DNA of 55,485 bases from Betaproteobacteria bacterium. GTDB lineage: Bacteria; Pseudomonadota; Gammaproteobacteria; Burkholderiales; Casimicrobiaceae. The translations under genes and the position numbers were made by a program. The stretch lies in the NCBI GenBank assembly GCA_016717855.1, contig JADKEV010000030.1, positions 1 to 55,485 on the forward strand. Direction: 5' to 3'. Positions 9,959 through 18,483 of this stretch are shown here, piece by piece (within the stretch, counting starts at the first letter, position 1; every line of letters starts with the position of its first letter). The notes below the pieces were generated by a model, which worked only from the letters and a program-made list of their open reading frames with translations, was not told the origin of the DNA and did not search any database.

Positions 9959-10962
9959 CAGAAGCCGATCCTTTCTCGGCGCAGGTGTTCGGCCATCTCC
10001 TTGGCTCGACCCTCGCCGCGGAGGAGGTCGAGGTACACCTGGACCGGACTGGCCAGCCAAACTCCGCCGACCCGCTCGCGAAAGAGCAGGTCACCGGCCG
10101 ACTTCGCTTCGATGACGGCGAGATTCGCGCCCTCGCTGACGACGCGTGCGCCCAGGTCCGCGATCGCGGCATCGCCCCCCGACCCCGCCAGCAGTCGGCA
10201 TCGAACCTGCGATACCGCCGACAGGAACGGCGCGTAGCGCTGCGCGGCGCTCTCGAAACTGACGGCGTAGTCGACGCTATGCGCCTCGCAAACCTGACCG
10301 AGGCACTCCATCAGGTCGTCGGGCTTCATCGCGGGCACGAAGTAGCGTCGCAGCGCCGGGGGTCGGATCGAGCTCAGCTGCTTCGCCCAGGTATCCAGCA
10401 GCGCCGCGGGTTCCCGAAGGTGCCTCTGCTTGCTGGGGCCCTGCCCGCGCGACTCCAGCCAGTCGAAGCGCTCCATCTCCGTGAGCACCTGGGACGCCGT
10501 GGCGGGCGAGACCAGCGTCTGCTCGGCCAGGTCCTTCACGCCGAACCAGTCCTGGTGGCGAACCAACAGGCCGTGCAGGACCTGTGCGCGCCGCCCCGTG
10601 AACAGCGAGCGGATCGAGCGGGACAACGACTTGGGCGGCGGCCGATCGACGTAGAGGTAGGCTCCCCGGGCCGGCAGGTAGAGGCTGCCCCCACTGTCGT
10701 AGTACCCCACCCGCTCGGCTCGAAGCAGCTCCTTCGCCCCCGGCGAGATGGACTCGGCGATCAGCACCGGCAGCGCCTCGCTGCCGCTCTCGCCGGCGGG
10801 TTGCTGGCGGGCAAGGTCCCTGATCCGCCAGACGAGCTGACGGACGTCGCGCGGATAGACTGCCTTCCTCAACTCGAGTTCGGCCTGCACTTCAGGCAGC
10901 GACCGAAGTGCGGCGAGGAACTGATCGATCAGCTCCCGTTCGCTCGCCTGCGCATGAAGCAT
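9958..10962 (-). CDS. abiEi: AbiEi-type antitoxin / transcriptional repressor (type IV TA)
   Basis: The product of about 334 residues resembles the long AbiEi-family antitoxins. A central winged-helix region (about residues 125-185, with WFGVKDLAEQ and SPATASQVLTEMERFDWL) should bind DNA. The C-terminal half ends in the characteristic VWLASPVQVYLDLL block and AEHLRRE. In type IV systems the antitoxin does not bind the toxin but counters its effect and represses the operon. I prefer ATG 10962, which has AGGCGG five bases upstream; GTG 10968 is the alternative. The gene overlaps the toxin gene by one base. An inverted-repeat operator with an embedded promoter lies directly upstream at 10977-11046. 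Confidence 0.85.
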   Translation of the reverse strand: MLHAQASERELIDQFLAALRSLPEVQAELELRKAVYPRDVRQLVWRIRDLARQQPAGESGSEALPVLIAESISPGAKELLRAERVGYYDSGGSLYLPARGAYLYVDRPPPKSLSRSIRSLFTGRRAQVLHGLLVRHQDWFGVKDLAEQTLVSPATASQVLTEMERFDWLESRGQGPSKQRHLREPAALLDTWAKQLSSIRPPALRRYFVPAMKPDDLMECLGQVCEAHSVDYAVSFESAAQRYAPFLSAVSQVRCRLLAGSGGDAAIADLGARVVSEGANLAVIEAKSAGDLLFRERVGGVWLASPVQVYLDLLRGEGRAKEMAEHLRRERIGF

Positions 10963-10976
10963 GGTCACCGCCTAGG

Positions 10977-11046
10977 TTTGCTGTGCAGTAAATATGCGTA
11001 CCATACCGAAGATTCGGCTTTAAGGCAATATTTACTGAACAGCAAA
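10977..11046 (-). promoter_or_regulatory. AbiE operator-promoter: two 19-bp inverted repeats flanking a sigma-70 promoter
   Basis: TTTGCTGTGCAGTAAATAT (10977-10995) and ATATTTACTGAACAGCAAA (11028-11046) are inverted copies with one mismatch, separated by 32 bases. Reading the minus strand, a -35 box TTGCCT (11028-11023) is followed after 17 bases by a -10 box TATGGT (11005-11000), so the promoter lies between the arms. A small palindrome CCGAA-GA-TTCGG (11006-11017) sits between the two boxes. The left arm ends 14 bases before the AbiEi start. AbiEi antitoxins are known to repress their own operon through paired inverted repeats, so this is the predicted binding site. It could also control the divergent gene at 11105. 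Confidence 0.75.
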
Positions 11047-11104
11047 TCTTAGAGTCGCCGGGAACCGCCGCCAAGCGGCCCCGGCCCGAACCGGGAGACA
11101 TGCG

Positions 11105-12268
11105 ATGAGACGCCGAGGCACCCCCGTCAGCCGGGAGGCGTTGTACGAAGAGGTCTGACGGACGCGGTCACGGTCGTCGCGCCACGCTATGGCTTGTCGG
11201 ACGTCGGCCTGGTCAAGATTTGCAAGAAGCTCGGCATTCCGGTGCCGCCGAGGGGCTACTGGGCGAAGGTCAAGGCCGGTCGCCCCACCCGCAAGGTGCC
11301 GCTGCCCGCCCTACCCGCCGGCGCGCGCGATCTCGCCGGACCGATACCGCTGTCCGAACAGGAGGCGGCCATGCACGCGCGCGTCCGTGACGCCCTCCAA
11401 CAGACCCGCGAGAGCCAGTCGCCCGTCAGCGTCCCCGCCGAGCTCGTCGACCCGCACCCGCTCGTGCGCGCGGCAGCGGCGCGCTTGAAGCGGCGCGACG
11501 GCTGGGATCACCCGGCGTGCGTGCGAAGCGCGCGAACGAAGTGCTCGACCCGGTCACGAGGAACGCCTCGACCGCGCCCGGGCTGATGGACACTGCTCAG
11601 TCGCTCGAGCCCAGCGGCTTGGCGCGGGTGGACGAGGAGAAGGGGCAGACTCTCCTGGTCGGCGGCGGCACGACGTTGACGATCCGATCGCGAGCAGGTC
11701 ACGCGACCAGCCACACGCCGACACGCGGCGGGGCGCGACCGGCACTACGACTCTTTTCGCGGGGTGCCCGGGAGAGTATCCGGACATCCCGCAGTTCGAC
11801 TGGCATCCCACCGGACGGCTGACGCTCACGGTGGGATCGTGGCCTTCACGAAAGTGGAACGACACGGAGCGCAGCCTCATCGACTCGCGGCTGAGCGGAA
11901 TCGTTGCTGCCATCGCCGGCCTGGCCGAAGCGAAACGCGCGAAGGAGGAGGAAGAGGAGCGCCGCCGGCGGACCTACGAGGAAGCGCGCGCCCGATACGA
12001 AGCGCAGGTGCGCGCGCGCAACGAAGAACGTCGCCAGCTGCACGCCCTGTTCCGCGACGCGAGCCGGCTGCAGCGCGCGAACCGCTTGCGCGAGTTCATC
12101 GCCGCCGTCGAGGACCGAGCACGCCACGACGGCGAGCTCACGCCCGAGAAGCAGCAGTGGATCGAGTGGGCCAAGGCCAAGGCGGACTGGCTCGATCCGC
12201 TCGTGCGACGAAGCGACCCGATCCTCGATGCGCCGGAGCCGGAGGCGCCGAGCTTCTGGCACTTCTGA
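11105..12268 (+). pseudogene. Unknown island protein with Lys/Glu-rich coiled coil, frame broken several times
   Basis: The ATG at 11105 follows GGGAGA and reads MRRRGTPVSREALYEEV before a stop at 11156-11158. Restoring one G there (Val-Trp-Thr-Asp) continues into a conserved-looking block YGLSDVGLVKICKKLGIP followed by PPRGYWAKVKAGRP. Further shifts occur near 11515 and at least twice between 11580 and 11790. The last clean stretch (from about 11790) reads FDWHPTGRLTLTVGSWPSRK and then a charged helix rich in Glu, Arg and Lys (residues AKRAKEEEEERRRR and on) ending EAPSFWHF. The intact protein would be about 385 residues. I do not know a function for this family. It is divergent from the AbiE operon and shares its control region. 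Five or so indels in 1.16 kb suggest a decayed gene unless the sequence is poor here. Confidence 0.6.
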
Positions 12269-12376
12269 AACCAGCTGGGCCTCTCGCGCACGCCAGGGTG
12301 GCGGACCTACATGTGCTCTTTGTAGTACGGAATTCGCGATAGATCTCGATAGACCGCGATTGTCCTCGAAAGACCC

Positions 12377-14017
12377 CTACTCCCACTCGATCGTCGCCGG
12401 CGGCTTCCCCGAAATATCGTAGACGACGCGGTTGATGCCGCGCACTTCGTTGATGATGCGGTTGGAGACGCGGCCCAGCAGGTCGTGCGGCAGCGGCGCC
12501 CAGTGCGCGGTCATGAAGTCGGTGGTCTGCACCGCGCGCAGCGCGACCACGTATTCGTAGGTGCGCCCGTCGCCCATCACGCCGACCGACTTCACCGGCA
12601 GGAACACGGCGAACGCCTGCGCGGTAGCGTCGTACCAGTTGGCGAACCGCGTGCCATCGGCCTGCCTGCCCTTGCCCCAGCCCTGGTCGGCGCCGACCGG
12701 CGGCGGGACGTAGGGTGCGGCGCGCAGTTCCTCGATGAAGATCGCGTCGGCGCGCTGCAGCAGGCCGGCGAACTCGCGCCGGACTTCGCCCAGGATGCGC
12801 ACCCCCAGGCCGGGACCGGGGAACGGGTGGCGATAGACCATGTCGCGCGGCAGCCCCAGCGCCAGCCCCAGTTCGCGGACCTCGTCCTTGAACAATTCGC
12901 GCAGCGGCTCCAGCAGCTTCAGGTGCAGCGTTTCCGGCAAGCCGCCCACGTTGTGGTGCGACTTGATCGTGTGCGCCTTCTTGGTCTTCGCGCCGGCAGA
13001 CTCGATCACGTCGGGATAGATCGTGCCCTGCGCCAGCCATTTGGCGTTCTTGATCTTCGCCGCCTCGTCCTGGAACACGTGGACGAATTCGCGGCCGATG
13101 ATCCTGCGCTTCTCTTCCGGGTCGGTGACGCCGGCGAGCTTGCCCAGGAACTGCGCGCTGGCATCGACGTGGATCACCTTGACGCCAAGGTTCTCGGCGA
13201 ACGTCTTCATCACCTGCTCCGCCTCGTTCAGGCGCAGCAGGCCGTGGTCGACGAACACGCAGGTGAGCTGCGCGCCGATCGCCTTGTGGATCAGCGCGGC
13301 CGCAACCGACGAATCGACGCCCCCGGACAGGCCGAGGATGACCTCGTCGCCGCCCACCTGCGCGCGGATCTTCTCGATCGCCTCGGACGCGTAGTCCGGC
13401 ATGTTCCAGTCTTCGCCGCAGCCGCAGATCTGGTGGACGAAGCGCGACAGGATGGCCTGGCCCTGCGTCGTGTGCGTGACTTCGGGGTGGAACTGCACCG
13501 CGTAGAAGCGGCGCGCCTCGTCGGCCATGCCGGCGACCGGGCACGACTGCGTCGACGCCATCAGCTTGAAGCCGGCCGGCATCGCGGTCACCTTGTCGCC
13601 GTGGCTCATCCACACATTGAGGATGCCGTGGCCCTCTGGCGTCGCGGAGTCCTGGATGCCGTCGAGCAGCGCCGTGTGGCCGCGCGCGCGGACTTCCGCG
13701 TAGCCGAACTCGCGCACGTGCCCGGTCTCGACGGCGCCGCCCAGTTGCGCGGCCATCGTCTGCATTCCGTAGCAGATGCCCAGCACCGGCACGCCCAGCT
13801 CGAACACCGCCTGCGGGGCGCGCGCCGATTCCTCTTCGGTGACCGACGCGTGGCTGCCGGAGAGGATGACGCCCTTCGGCGCGAAGCCGCGGACGAAATC
13901 GTCGCCGACATCGAACGGATGGATCTCGCAGTAGACGTGGGTTTCGCGCAACCGGCGCGCGATCAGCTGCGTGACCTGGGAGCCGAAGTCGAGGATCAGG
14001 ATCTTGCTATGCATCAT
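12377..14017 (-). CDS. guaA: GMP synthase (glutamine-hydrolysing)
   Basis: GuaA amidates XMP to GMP using glutamine and ATP, the last step of guanine nucleotide synthesis. The 546-residue product has a class I glutamine amidotransferase domain (residues 1-200, nucleophile Cys82 in LGICYGMQ, and HPE in VQFHPEVTHT). The ATP pyrophosphatase domain follows with its PP-loop LSGGVDSSVAAAL, and the C-terminal dimerisation domain ends in the usual IEWE. The start at 14017 overlaps the guaB stop (ATGA); a second ATG follows immediately at 14014. Length and motifs are complete. The gene follows guaB in one operon, so supply of XMP and GMP is co-ordinated. Confidence 0.98.
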   Translation of the reverse strand: MMHSKILILDFGSQVTQLIARRLRETHVYCEIHPFDVGDDFVRGFAPKGVILSGSHASVTEEESARAPQAVFELGVPVLGICYGMQTMAAQLGGAVETGHVREFGYAEVRARGHTALLDGIQDSATPEGHGILNVWMSHGDKVTAMPAGFKLMASTQSCPVAGMADEARRFYAVQFHPEVTHTTQGQAILSRFVHQICGCGEDWNMPDYASEAIEKIRAQVGGDEVILGLSGGVDSSVAAALIHKAIGAQLTCVFVDHGLLRLNEAEQVMKTFAENLGVKVIHVDASAQFLGKLAGVTDPEEKRRIIGREFVHVFQDEAAKIKNAKWLAQGTIYPDVIESAGAKTKKAHTIKSHHNVGGLPETLHLKLLEPLRELFKDEVRELGLALGLPRDMVYRHPFPGPGLGVRILGEVRREFAGLLQRADAIFIEELRAAPYVPPPVGADQGWGKGRQADGTRFANWYDATAQAFAVFLPVKSVGVMGDGRTYEYVVALRAVQTTDFMTAHWAPLPHDLLGRVSNRIINEVRGINRVVYDISGKPPATIEWE

Positions 14018-15474
14018 TCGACGTGATAATTCGGCGCTTCCTTCGTGATCTGCACGTCGTGGACGTGCGATTCGCGGATGCCGGCCGCGGTGATTTCCAC
14101 GAACTGGGTTTCGGTGCGCATGGCGTCGATCCGGTGGCAGCCGCAGTAGCCCATGCTGGCGCGCAGGCCGCCCATCAGCTGGTGGATAATCGCCAGCACG
14201 CTGCCCTTGTACGGCACCCTGCCCTCGATGCCTTCGGGGACCAGCTTGTCGGCGTTGTTCTCGGCTTCCTGGAAGTAGCGGTCGGACGACCCCTGCTGCA
14301 TCGCGCCCAGGCTGCCCATGCCGCGATAGGACTTGTACGAGCGGCCCTGGTAGAGGAACACCTCGCCCGGCGATTCCTCGGTCCCGGCGAACAGGCCGCC
14401 CAGCATCACGCAATGCGCGCCCGCGGCGATCGCCTTGGCGATGTCGCCCGAGTAGCGGATGCCGCCGTCGGCGATCAGCGGCACGCCGGTGCCCTGCAGG
14501 CCCGCGACGACATTCTGGATGGCCGTGATCTGCGGCAGCCCGACGCCGGCCACCACGCGCGTGGTGCAGATCGAGCCCGGACCGATGCCGACCTTCACGC
14601 CGTCCGCGCCATGGTCGACCAGCGCCTTGGCGGCGGCCGCGGTGGCGATGTTGCCGCCTATCAGCTGCGTGTCGGGATAGCGGGTCTTGACCCAGCGCAC
14701 GCGATCGAGCACGCCCTGCGAGTGGCCGTGCGCGGTATCGACGACGATCACGTCGACGCCAGCGGCGACGAGCTGTTCGACCCGCTCCTCGGTGCCCTTG
14801 CCGACGCCGACCGCGGCGCCCACCAGGAGCCGGCCCTGCTCATCCTTGCACGCGTTCGGATGCTCGGTCGACTTGAGCATGTCCTTGACGGTGACCAGGC
14901 CCTTCAATTCCATCGCATCGTTGACGACCAGCACGCGCTCCAGCCGGTGCTTGTGCATCAGCGCTTTCGCCGTCTCGAGGTCCTCGCCCTCCCTGACCGT
15001 GATCAGCCGCTCCGCCGGCGTCATCACCTGCCGCACCGGCTGGTCCAGATTGGTCTCGAAGCGCAGGTCGCGATTGGTGACGATGCCGACGACCTTCCTG
15101 CCCTCGACCACCGGCAGGCCGGAAATGCGCCGTAGCTGCGTCAGCGCGATGACTTCCCGCACCGACATGTCGGGGGGAACCGTGATCGGATCCTTGATCA
15201 CGCCCGACTCGAAGCGCTTCACCTTCGCGACCTCGGCCGCCTGCTCGGCAGGGGTGAAATTCTTGTGGATGATGCCCAGGCCGCCTTCCTGCGCCATCGC
15301 GATGGCCAGGCGCGCTTCGGTGACGGTATCCATCGCCGCGGAGAGCAGCGGGATGTTGAGCGAGATGGTGCGGGTGAGGCGGGTGGTGAGACTGACTTCG
15401 CGAGGAACGACGCTCGAGTGGGCCGGAATGAGCAGGACGTCGTCGAAGGTAAACGCTTTCTGGATTACGCGCAT
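14014..15474 (-). CDS. guaB: IMP dehydrogenase
   Basis: GuaB oxidises IMP to XMP with NAD+, the committed step to guanine nucleotides. The 486-residue product has the usual length. The N-terminal barrel half begins KAFTFDDVLLIPAHSSV; paired CBS domains occupy about residues 95-205. The catalytic loop GPGSICTTRVVAGVG carries the active-site Cys, and YRGMGSLGAM forms the flap region. The ATG at 15474 is preceded by AAGGGAAAAAG. The gene is transcribed ahead of guaA with a 4-base overlap. Confidence 0.98.
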   Translation of the reverse strand: MRVIQKAFTFDDVLLIPAHSSVVPREVSLTTRLTRTISLNIPLLSAAMDTVTEARLAIAMAQEGGLGIIHKNFTPAEQAAEVAKVKRFESGVIKDPITVPPDMSVREVIALTQLRRISGLPVVEGRKVVGIVTNRDLRFETNLDQPVRQVMTPAERLITVREGEDLETAKALMHKHRLERVLVVNDAMELKGLVTVKDMLKSTEHPNACKDEQGRLLVGAAVGVGKGTEERVEQLVAAGVDVIVVDTAHGHSQGVLDRVRWVKTRYPDTQLIGGNIATAAAAKALVDHGADGVKVGIGPGSICTTRVVAGVGLPQITAIQNVVAGLQGTGVPLIADGGIRYSGDIAKAIAAGAHCVMLGGLFAGTEESPGEVFLYQGRSYKSYRGMGSLGAMQQGSSDRYFQEAENNADKLVPEGIEGRVPYKGSVLAIIHQLMGGLRASMGYCGCHRIDAMRTETQFVEITAAGIRESHVHDVQITKEAPNYHVE

Positions 15475-15498
15475 CTTTTTCCCTTGGCGCAAAAGTGG

Positions 15499-15527
15499 AT
15501 TATACGCACTTTGCCGGCAGTGGCCAA
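15499..15527 (-). promoter_or_regulatory. guaBA promoter
   Basis: On the minus strand TTGGCC (15527-15522) is followed after exactly 17 bases by a perfect -10 TATAAT (15504-15499), about 25 bases before the guaB start codon. It is a convincing sigma-70 promoter for guaBA, with a short leader. No PurR-like box could be recognised by eye. Confidence 0.7.
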
Positions 15528-15664
15528 GCCACCGCGCGCCATGCCCGAGGGCCGGGACGGGTGGGCCGCCGCCGCGATCACCGTTCCGGCCGGCCGGCGG
15601 CCGCACTTGCTTCGCCTCGCGGCAAGGGCTTAAACTGCGTTATCACCCACGCCGTGGAGCCACG

Positions 15665-16129
15665 ATGAACCCGCGACTGTTAGCCCGATTGCTGCTTGTG
15701 GCGCCGCTGCTGGCCGATTCGCTCGCGGCCGGCCAGAACATGTACAAGTGGGTCGACGAGAGCGGCCGCGTCACCTATTCCGACCAGCCACCTGTAGGTA
15801 AGGTGAAGTCGCAGGAAGTCGTCAGGATCGTCGGTCCGGCGAATGCCGGCGCCGCGCGCCAGATGGCCGACCAGGACATCCAGTTCAAGAAGCGGCAGGA
15901 AGAGGCCGCCAGGAAACAAGCGGAGACGGCGAAGAAGGAACAGTTCGAAGCGGTCAAGCAGGACGCCTGCGCGCGGGCGCGCGGCGAGTTGCGCGCCCTG
16001 CGTGAGAATGTCCCGATCTCGCGGATGACCGAGCGTGGCGAACCCGTCCTGCTCGATGCCGGCGCCCGCGAAGCGGAGGGCAAGCGGCTGGAAGCGTTCA
16101 TCGAGGAGAGCTGCGGCTCGAGCGGCTGA
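15665..16129 (+). CDS. DUF4124-domain exported protein
   Basis: This is a 154-residue protein with a signal peptide (cleavage about residue 21-23). The DUF4124 motif MYKWVDESGRVTYSDQPP follows directly after the signal. A Lys/Glu/Gln-rich helical region (about 70-105) and two late Cys residues come next. DUF4124 proteins are common small periplasmic proteins in beta- and gammaproteobacteria without a firm function. The ATG follows GGAG. The gene is divergent from guaB and convergent with ppiD; a GC-rich hairpin lies in the gap after it. Confidence 0.85.
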   Translation: MNPRLLARLLLVAPLLADSLAAGQNMYKWVDESGRVTYSDQPPVGKVKSQEVVRIVGPANAGAARQMADQDIQFKKRQEEAARKQAETAKKEQFEAVKQDACARARGELRALRENVPISRMTERGEPVLLDAGAREAEGKRLEAFIEESCGSSG

Positions 16130-16184
16130 CTGCGGACGCTCGTGATGCTGCGAGCACCGCGGATGGACTTCAAAGCCCGACCGG

Positions 16185-16202
16185 GCGCCGCGTAGGCGGC
16201 GC
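16185..16202. terminator. GC-rich hairpin between convergent genes
   Basis: GCGCCGC (16185-16191) and GCGGCGC (16196-16202) form a 7-bp stem with a 4-base loop in the 87-base gap between the converging DUF4124 gene and ppiD. There is no T tract, so termination is only inferred from position. Confidence 0.3.
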
Positions 16203-16216
16203 GGCCGGGCCAGCCG

Positions 16217-18124
16217 TCAGAGCTTTTCCTTCTTGTCCAGGTTCTCCTGGTGAATCACGACTTCGGACTTCTTCTTCAGCGCCGCCAGGTATGACATGAA
16301 CAATTCGCGGCTGACCTCTCCGGCCAGCTGCGTCGTCGCATTCTTCACCGCGTCGTCCTTGAGCACGGGATCGGTCACCTTGGTGATCCGGTAAATGCTG
16401 TAGCCGCCCTTTTCGTTGAGGGCTCCGGCGTAGGCCGGCAGCTTCGCCGGGTCCGCGCGAAAAATCCGCGTCACGGCTTCGTCGGTGATCCCGGGCTGGC
16501 GCTGCTGGCGCGAGAATTCGCGCGGCTTGTCCCATGCCAGCGGCACGGTCTTGCCCGCCTGCAAGTCCGCCAGCGCCGCCTGGCCGTCCTTGGCGGCGAG
16601 TTCGGAAGCGCCCTTCTTCTGGAGCTGGACAAAGATCTCGTTCTTCACTTCGTCAAACGGGCGCGGCGCCGCCGGCTTGTGCTCGATCACCCGCGCTGCC
16701 ATGAGCGTGTTGGGTGCGATCTCGATCGCTTCGGTATTGCGCTTCGACGACAGCGACTCGGGGCTGAACACGGCCTGCGCGAATTTCTGGCTCTTCTGCG
16801 CCAGCGCCTGAACCTGCGCGCGGGTCAGCATGCCGCTTTGGACGACCTTCAACTGCAACGCATCAGCGGCAGGCTGCAGCTTGTCGGCATTCTCGTACAC
16901 GAGGTTCTGGAATTTCTCGGCCGCTTCGGCGTACTGCTTGGTTGCCCTCTGGCGCTTCAGGTCCTGCTCGATCTGCGCCTTGACCTCGTCGAAGGGCTTG
17001 ACCTTTTCCGGTCGCACGCCGGTGAGCCGGATGACGTGAAAGCCGAACGCCGACTCGATGGGGCCGACGATGTCGCCGGTCTGCTTGATCGCGAACACGG
17101 CGTCTTCGAACGGCTTGTCCATTGCGCCCTTGCCGAAAAATCCGAGGTCCCCGCCCTGCTCCTTGGAGCCCGGATCGTCCGAATTCGCCTTCGCGAGCTC
17201 GCCGAACTTGTCCGGCGCCGCCTTAGCCTGCCGCGCCAGATCCTCGGCGCGCTTCTTCGCCGCTTCCTTGTCAGCGGCCTTGGCATCGGACTTGGCCGCG
17301 ATCAGGATGTGGCTGGCCTGCCGTTGCTCGGGGTCCGCATAGGTGGCGATATTGGTGTCGTATGCCGCCTTGACCTCCGGCGGCTCGACCGCGATCTTGC
17401 CCGCGATCGATTCAAGGGTGAGCGTGAGGGTTTCGAGGCGCGCCTGTTCGGGCACCTGGAAGGCGGCCTGGTTGCCATCGTAGTAGGCCTTGACGGCGGC
17501 GTCATCGGGCTTGACTTGCGCGAGGTACGAGTCAATGTCGATTGAGGCCGTGACCACTTCGCGCTGCTGGCCGTTGAGCCGCATGAACTGCTCAGCCCCG
17601 GTGCGGGAAACGAAACTCGCCTGCGCGAACGGATCCTGCACCGGCTGCATCTGCAATTGCTGGCGAATCTGCCGTTCGAGGATGTTCTCGGTCATCCCCT
17701 GGCTCGCCAGCAGGCTGCGCACCCGCTCCGGAGAGAACTTGCCATTCTCCTGAAAGGCGGGGAAGTCCATGATGTACTGGTGGACGATTTCGTCCGAGAC
17801 CACGATGTTCTGCTTGGCGGACAACTGGGCGAGGAGTCGCTGATTGACCAGCTGTTCGAGGATGTTGAAGCGGAACTCGGGGTTGTCGAACATCGCCGGG
17901 TCGAAGCGCTCGCGCAGCATCGAGCGCATCCGCTCCTGCTGCTCGCGCAGCGCGTTGTCGAACTCGGCCCGCGAGATCTTGTCGCTGCCGACCTTGGCGA
18001 TCGAGTCGTCCGCCGTGTTCGTCTGGCGGATGTACGAATCGACGCCGAAAAAAGCGAACGGCAGCGTGATGATCGCAAGAATGATCTGCGCCACGCGCTT
18101 GTTCTTGCCTACGAAATCGAACAT
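16217..18124 (-). CDS. ppiD: Periplasmic folding chaperone / parvulin-like PpiD
   Basis: PpiD is an inner-membrane-anchored chaperone that helps newly exported outer-membrane proteins fold at the Sec translocon. The 635-residue product begins MFDFVGKNKRVAQ, followed by a single membrane helix (about residues 11-30) and a SurA_N-like chaperone region. One parvulin domain lies around residues 260-370 (ASHILIAAKSD, GGDLGFFGKGAMDKPFEDA, FGFHVIRLTG). A second, degenerate one follows before a Lys-rich end. ATG 18124 is chosen over the upstream GTG-type extension because it gives the canonical N-terminus. The gene follows the HU-tRNA cluster as in other betaproteobacteria, but a terminator separates them. 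Confidence 0.95.
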   Translation of the reverse strand: MFDFVGKNKRVAQIILAIITLPFAFFGVDSYIRQTNTADDSIAKVGSDKISRAEFDNALREQQERMRSMLRERFDPAMFDNPEFRFNILEQLVNQRLLAQLSAKQNIVVSDEIVHQYIMDFPAFQENGKFSPERVRSLLASQGMTENILERQIRQQLQMQPVQDPFAQASFVSRTGAEQFMRLNGQQREVVTASIDIDSYLAQVKPDDAAVKAYYDGNQAAFQVPEQARLETLTLTLESIAGKIAVEPPEVKAAYDTNIATYADPEQRQASHILIAAKSDAKAADKEAAKKRAEDLARQAKAAPDKFGELAKANSDDPGSKEQGGDLGFFGKGAMDKPFEDAVFAIKQTGDIVGPIESAFGFHVIRLTGVRPEKVKPFDEVKAQIEQDLKRQRATKQYAEAAEKFQNLVYENADKLQPAADALQLKVVQSGMLTRAQVQALAQKSQKFAQAVFSPESLSSKRNTEAIEIAPNTLMAARVIEHKPAAPRPFDEVKNEIFVQLQKKGASELAAKDGQAALADLQAGKTVPLAWDKPREFSRQQRQPGITDEAVTRIFRADPAKLPAYAGALNEKGGYSIYRITKVTDPVLKDDAVKNATTQLAGEVSRELFMSYLAALKKKSEVVIHQENLDKKEKL

Positions 18125-18152
18125 GTGAGAAACCCCGAAACGGTGACCCGAC

Positions 18153-18187
18153 AAAAAACAAGGGCGAACCTTCGGTTCACCCTTGTT
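18153..18187 (-). terminator. Rho-independent terminator after tRNA-Val/tRNA-Asp
   Basis: Read on the minus strand, a 14-base stem (arms at 18187-18174 and 18170-18157, one G-A type mismatch) with a 3-base loop runs into a T6 tract at 18158-18153. It ends transcription of the HU-tRNA unit shortly downstream of tRNA-Asp and lies just ahead of the ppiD start. Confidence 0.8.
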
Positions 18188-18193
18188 GGATTC

Positions 18194-18270
18194 TGGCGGA
18201 GTGGACGGGGCTCGAACCCGCGACCCCCGGCGTGACAGGCCGGTATTCTAACCAACTGAACTACCACTCC
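18194..18270 (-). tRNA. tRNA-Asp (GTC)
   Basis: A 77-base cloverleaf with encoded CCA: acceptor GGAGTGG pairs with CCACTCC, the anticodon loop reads CTGTCAC with anticodon GTC, and the T arm contains GGTTCGAGCC. It lies downstream of tRNA-Val on the same strand and ahead of a strong terminator. Confidence 0.97.
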
Positions 18271-18362
18271 AGACCGCGCCACTCATATCAAGCGGCGCTG
18301 CGAAACTTCCTGCAACGGCATGACGCGCCGCGCGCATCAACCGCAACCTTGACTGCGTTTGC

Positions 18363-18438
18363 TGGTGGGTGCTGACGGGATCGAACCGCCGACATTCGCC
18401 TTGTAAGGGCGACGCTCTACCAGCTGAGCTAAGCACCC
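18363..18438 (-). tRNA. tRNA-Val (TAC)
   Basis: A 76-base cloverleaf with encoded CCA: acceptor GGGTGCT pairs with AGCACCC, anticodon TAC lies in CTTACAA, and the D arm AGCTCAGCTGGTAGAGC and T arm GGTTCGATCC are standard. It begins 45 bases after the HU stop, so it is probably cotranscribed with HU and tRNA-Asp. Confidence 0.97.
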
Positions 18439-18483
18439 GGGCCGCCATCCTGATGCCACCGGACGGCTGCGCCGCGAAGTCCG

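Noticed and set aside
12269..12376. Short GATAGA-type repeats before the guaA 3' end as an attachment site of the island
   Set aside because: They are imperfect, only a few bases long, and no matching copy was found at the katG side.
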